NCBI GenBank assembly: GCA_009760855.2
Contig: WPIO01000085.1
Span: forward strand, 717,501 to 727,500
Reading direction: 5' to 3'
DNA length: 10,000 bases
Source of the DNA: Cristatella mucedo
Taxonomy: Eukaryota > Bryozoa > Phylactolaemata > Cristatellidae
Under the pieces are notes generated by a model. It ran no database searches. It worked only from the letters and a program-made list of their open reading frames with translations, and had not been told where the DNA came from. Of this stretch, positions 6,334-10,000 are shown piece after piece; the first letter of the stretch is position 1, and each line of letters begins with the position of its first letter. Made by a program: the position numbers and the translations under genes.

Positions 6334-7836
6334 GAACGACCGCGAAGGCTGCGACGTGTAGCAGGACGCACGTGCGCACGACGATGAACTATCGTAGAAG
6401 TGAAGACGTCTAGTGCTTCCTCTTGGCTTGCTCGCGGTGGGTGAGAGACGACGCGACGGTGACGACGGAGCACAGGAGCTCTCCAGACGGACGCAGGATG
6501 TAGGATGGAGCTCCGACGAGCGTTCGTTCGTTCGTTCGTCGTCGGAGCTCTCGCTAGCTGCTTAGAAGAGGGGGGAAAGCTCGCGGCCGACGCGCGTCGA
6601 CGTCGCAAAAGAGCGACGGCGGCCAGCTGCAGCAGACGGTCTGCGCGCGTTGGCGCGACGCTGGCGTTGCCTGCCGGCCGTCGTTCGTTTGCCTACAGCT
6701 AAGCCCAGCTCTCGCGGGTGCCGCCGTCGCCGTCGCCACCGCAGCGTAAGACGGAAACACGCCGCCGCCTCCGCCGCCGAGCAGCGGGGACGCCGCGATC
6801 CTTATCGGAGCGGGCGCCTCCGACCGAGCGAAGCGTCACTAGTCTGACGCGGCTGACCGCCGACAAACAACGGAGCAGCGGCCGCGTCGAATGAATGGCC
6901 GGCGGTTAAGCCAAGAATAACGGCAAACGGCCACTCGTCGAGCCGCAAGACGGAGAACGGCGGCGGCGGTGGCGGCTGCTTGACCGCGCCGCGTCGCGAC
7001 GCGCGGCCCCTCGAACGCCGCGCGTGCCGCGCGCGCCGCGACGCGCGGCCGGCGCTCGCGGCTTGACGCCGGTCTCGGCATTTGCTAGTCGGGGTGCATT
7101 TTTTTTTAAGAGGACGCCATTTTGTATGCACGTCCCTAAGAGTTTCCGGGACGGTTGCCGAGAGAAGAATTTGCGTCTCGGGAAGAGGCGGAAGTGCGGA
7201 CGGCAGAGCGGCGCGAAGCGTAGAGGCTGGTGCACACGGCGGACACGGACGCAGGGGCGGGCGGACAAGCGTAGAGGCGGGCGGACACGGCGGCTTTCGG
7301 TACCCATGGGACGCGAGCGACTCGGCGTAGGCGACGCCGTAACAAAATTACTGGATTCTCGTTAATTTATAAAGCTATCGCAAGCAATTCCAAACTCGCA
7401 TCAACGCTGACACCTTAGTTTTATTTCCTCGTCGGCCGCGTCGCCGTCTTATTCGATCCGCTTATCGATTATTCGACCGCGGCGACGTCACGCCGCCGCT
7501 TCGCGAAGCTGCGCCTCGAACGCGCTCGCGGCGGGCGCGACGAAACGACCTTTGCACTTTGGGCTCGGTACCCGCGCGCGCGCGCGTCAGGGCGGCCGGG
7601 CACCCGGACGCGCGCGCGCCGATTGCGACCGCCAAGGCCAAGGCCGCGTCGCAGCGCTCCCTTTCCTTGCGCGAAGCGATCCTTCCCCGAGCGATGCCGA
7701 ATCTCGAAGCTCCGGAAAGTGAATCTGCCTCGCTCTGGAAGCTAAGCTGGAGTTCGCGCGCGCGCGCTCGTGCGCGGCCTCTGCGAGTGTCCGCTCGTGA
7801 TTCTCGGCCGACAACTCGCAGCCGGAGAGCCTGCGG
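6334..7836. other. CpG-rich DNA without a recognised gene
   Basis: No open frame here has a convincing start, domain or codon pattern on either strand. Direct repeats include a 14-mer CGCGACGCGCGGCC at 6995-7008 and 7037-7050, and an imperfect repeat of AAGCGTAGAGGC with CGGACACGG at about 7218-7250 and 7268-7292. Alternating CG runs lie at 7571-7585 and 7609-7619. An A/T-rich island at 7360-7380 contains TTTATAAAG. Confidence 0.5.
6508..6550. repeat. Inverted repeat with 12-bp arms around a (TTCG)n loop
   Basis: GAGCTCCGACGA (6508-6519) and TCGTCGGAGCTC (6539-6550) are perfect inverted complements. The 19-base spacer is made of TTCG units. It could extrude as a hairpin. No link to a known RNA or transposon end is visible. 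Confidence 0.75.

Positions 7837-8268
<432 letters not shown>

Positions 8269-8312
<44 letters not shown>
8269..8312 (+). repeat. (GA)n tract, inverted relative to the preceding (CT)n
   Basis: Twenty-two GA units follow directly on the CT tract after CC, so the pyrimidine strand flips here. TCTCTCTCTCTC (8255-8266) and GAGAGAGAGAGA (8269-8280) form a palindrome with a two-base centre. Confidence 0.95.
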
Positions 8313-8315
<3 letters not shown>

Positions 8316-8985
8316 GGAGTTTTATCGCGAGCACGCAACGTCCTCTTCCTAAATGCAATGTCCGCCGCCGCTGCCGTCGATAGCGGCGCTCTCTGAAGCG
8401 CGATATAGCGGCGGTGAGAGCCGTGCCCAGGGCGCTGCCAAGGCCGAAGCTGCCGAGGCCGACGCATCCGCTTCCGCCGATCCCTTTGCAGCAAGCAAGT
8501 AGCAGATAGTCGCAAATTTGCACAAAATTTTGCCGCAGCGCAAGCTTTTTTTTCTGACACATTCAAACAAGTTCGCGAAGGCGCACGGGCGGCGCAGCGA
8601 GGCGGCGGAAGAGTCACGTGACCAACGGCGGCGGCGCATTGTGGCGGCGACCGAGTCACGTGGTGGCCACTGAGTTCGGCGCGGTGAGACGGCGACTGAG
8701 CAGCACACCCAATCAGTACACAAACGCAGCTTGAGAAGACGAGCGTCCAACTGACGCTCCGCTCAGTGCCCACTGGGATCCATTAGAATAGCGTTCCCGG
8801 CCGCCGATGCGGATACGTTCGCCTCTAGCCGCTATTGTCGAGCCAGCCGTTGACAGCGAGTCCGTTCGTTACTTCAGCTAGCAAGCTCAGCTAGCGGACT
8901 GGAAGCTCCCGGAGCTGCACCGTATCTCCGCCGCTAGACGGCGCGCGCGGCGTCCGCTTCTCCGGCTTCCGCTCTGAGATGACGG

Positions 8986-8988
<3 letters not shown>
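8313..8988. other. Unique CpG-rich DNA with promoter-like motifs, no gene recognised
   Basis: Frames are open on the minus strand across most of it but show only Arg/Ala/Ser-rich sequence. It holds CACGTG boxes and a CCAAT box (listed separately) and a pair of CAGCTAGC repeats at 8875-8882 and 8888-8895. It could be a promoter for an unseen gene. Confidence 0.45.
8611..8663. promoter_or_regulatory. Paired GAGTCACGTG E-boxes, one a full CLEAR-type site
   Basis: GAGTCACGTG occurs at 8611-8620 and 8653-8662. The first continues as GTCACGTGAC (8613-8622), the palindromic consensus bound by MITF/TFE and related bHLH-Zip factors. A CCCAATCAG CCAAT-type box lies at 8708-8716. The grouping resembles a housekeeping-type promoter, but no transcript can be assigned. 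Confidence 0.4.

Positions 8989-9029
<41 letters not shown>
8989..9029 (+). repeat. (CT)n microsatellite
   Basis: About 20 uninterrupted CT units, joined without spacer to the (GGAA)n tract. Confidence 0.95.
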
Positions 9030-9033
<4 letters not shown>

Positions 9034-9074
9034 GGAAGGAAGGAAGGAAGGAAGGAAGGAAGGAAGGAAGGAAG
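9030..9074 (+). repeat. (GGAA)11 microsatellite
   Basis: Eleven perfect GGAA units. It abuts a CT tract, so the purine strand switches at 9029/9030. GGAA repeats are known ETS-factor targets in other animals. Relevance here is unknown. Confidence 0.95.
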
Positions 9075-9450
9075 CCCAGTCAGCCGACTGAGAATGTCGG
9101 TCGGCAGCAGAAAGTGTCTTTGGCTGATAGGGCGGCGCACGAGCCTCTAAAAAGCGGCAGTGGCAGACGACGAGTACGAAGTGACGCTCGATGTGCTAAA
9201 GCTCTCATGCGTGCATTTGCCGTGACCCCGATTACAAGTACGAGAAAGGCGCTCGGCGTCTGCCGGAATCGCTCGACGAACTGCCGGCTGCGCCTTTAGC
9301 CCGCATACGCAGAACATTCGCAGAACAGCAAGATACGACGAGAGAGAGAGCGATATTGCAACGCTGTAGCGTGCCGAGGTAGCGCAAGGACCGCCTCGGC
9401 TGGTGGCACCACAAGCGCCGCTCTAGAACGTACCGGCTGTGCATGCGCGT
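9075..9450. other. Unique sequence, nothing recognised
   Basis: A 106-codon plus frame (from 8979) and a minus frame (9444-9232) cross the region, but neither has a recognisable domain and the plus frame begins in simple repeat. I assign no gene. Confidence 0.45.
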
Positions 9451-9486
9451 TCACGTGACTCGCGGGAACGCGCTCACGTGACTCGC
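9451..9486. promoter_or_regulatory. Tandem 13-bp E-box repeat, TCACGTGACTCGC x2
   Basis: TCACGTGACTCGC occurs at 9451-9463 and 9474-9486, 23 bases apart start to start. Each copy contains the palindrome TCACGTGA. The two sites are about two helical turns apart, so proteins bound to both would lie on the same face. Confidence 0.45.
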
Positions 9487-9524
9487 ATACATGCGATGCT
9501 ATGCATGCTCCCTCGATTTGAGCC

Positions 9525-9570
9525 GAAAATGAGCAGAAAAGTAAGCGGGAAAATGAGCAGAAAATGAGCG
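9525..9570. repeat. Short tandem repeat, period about 24
   Basis: GAAAATGAGCAGAAAA occurs at 9525-9540 and 9549-9564, with a third partial copy AAAATGAGCG overlapping the end at 9561-9570. Confidence 0.85.
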
Positions 9571-9601
9571 CTTGAATTCTTGAGGGGACAGAGAGAGGCA
9601 G

Positions 9602-9603
<2 letters not shown>

Positions 9604-9657
<54 letters not shown>

Positions 9658-9994
9658 TCAGAGAGAGAGAGAGAGAGAGGGGAAGAGAGACATATAGATA
9701 TATAATATATATATATATAATATATATGCGTGTGTGATGTGTGTGTGTGTGTGTATGTTTATGTATGTATGGTAATATATATATATATAGAGACATAGAG
9801 AGAGAGGAGGAAAGAGAGAGAAAGACAATAATATAGAGATAGAAGAGACGGGAGACGCGAGAGATAAGCAGAGAGAGAGTAGAGAGAGCCGGGAGGAAAG
9901 ACGACAGACACACCACACACACACCACAAACACAAGACACCACACACACACACACCCACACACACACACACACATATATATATATTGATATATA
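9604..9994. repeat. Compound microsatellite cluster: (GA)n, (AT)n, (GT)n, (CA)n, (TA)n
   Basis: In order: GA-rich 9604-9690, AT-rich 9693-9727, GT-rich with GTAT units 9729-9772, AT 9773-9789, interrupted GA 9790-9890, CA-rich 9908-9974 and TA 9974-9994. The predicted Cys-Val, Ser-Leu and Tyr-Ile proteins are repeat translation. The array runs to within a few bases of the window end. Confidence 0.93.
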
Positions 9995-10000
9995 TAGAAG

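Noticed and set aside
5708-6608. Minus-strand Ser/Leu/Cys-rich frames that look like membrane proteins, and the matching plus-strand Arg/Glu frame
   Set aside because: They are translations of the AG/AGAC repeat; hydrophobicity follows from CTCT codons.
9658-9975. Minus-strand Cys-Val and Tyr-Ile rich frames
   Set aside because: They are translations of CA, TA and GA microsatellites.

Overview
The window looks like nuclear DNA of an animal, most likely an arthropod. The evidence is a paired-like homeobox gene first exon with a TATA-type promoter, a consensus Kozak start and a GTAAGC splice donor, a degraded 3' end of a non-LTR retrotransposon with an AATAAA signal, very CpG-rich DNA without CpG depletion, and many long microsatellites. 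A tick or other chelicerate would fit, but that is inference. Nothing here looks bacterial, and there is no operon, CRISPR array or rRNA.

The one gene I can support is on the minus strand: the first coding exon of a Vsx-type (Chx10-like) homeobox gene. It runs from the ATG at 4052 to a donor with its last exon base at 3392, giving 220 codons plus one base. It carries the Vsx-type octapeptide FGIHELLGL between Pro, Gln and Ala runs. The homeodomain exon is not in the window, so intron 1 would run through at least bases 3391 to 1. Upstream on the same strand are a 5' leader (about 4053-4565) with a 21-codon uORF, a TATA box (4591-4598), a GC box (4687-4705) and an inverted CCAAT box (4733-4737). 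A CpG/GCC-rich promoter domain follows to about 5500. At 5690-5745 a homeodomain palindrome, two Sox motifs and an E-box sit together.

Layout: 1-180 is an open segment of unknown nature. 181-270 is a (GT)n repeat. 284-668 is a LINE 3' end on the plus strand. 669-2340 is CpG-rich DNA without a gene, holding poly-G runs, palindromes and hairpins. 2341-2463 is a perfect GGTCGA hexamer array. 2464-3391 is GC-rich intron 1. 3392-4598 is the Vsx exon, leader and core promoter. 4599-5800 is the upstream CpG island and candidate enhancer. 5845-6330 is an (AG)/(AGAC) polypurine tract. 6331-7836 is CpG-rich DNA without a recognisable gene. 7837-8312 is a long (CT)n tract flipping into (GA)n. 8313-8988 is unique CpG-rich DNA with CACGTG boxes. 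8989-9074 is (CT)n joined to (GGAA)n. 9075-9600 is unique DNA with short repeats. 9604-9994 is a compound microsatellite.

Most long open frames in the window are products of GC-rich or simple-repeat sequence (Ser-Leu, Arg-Glu or Arg-Ser runs) and are not listed as genes.
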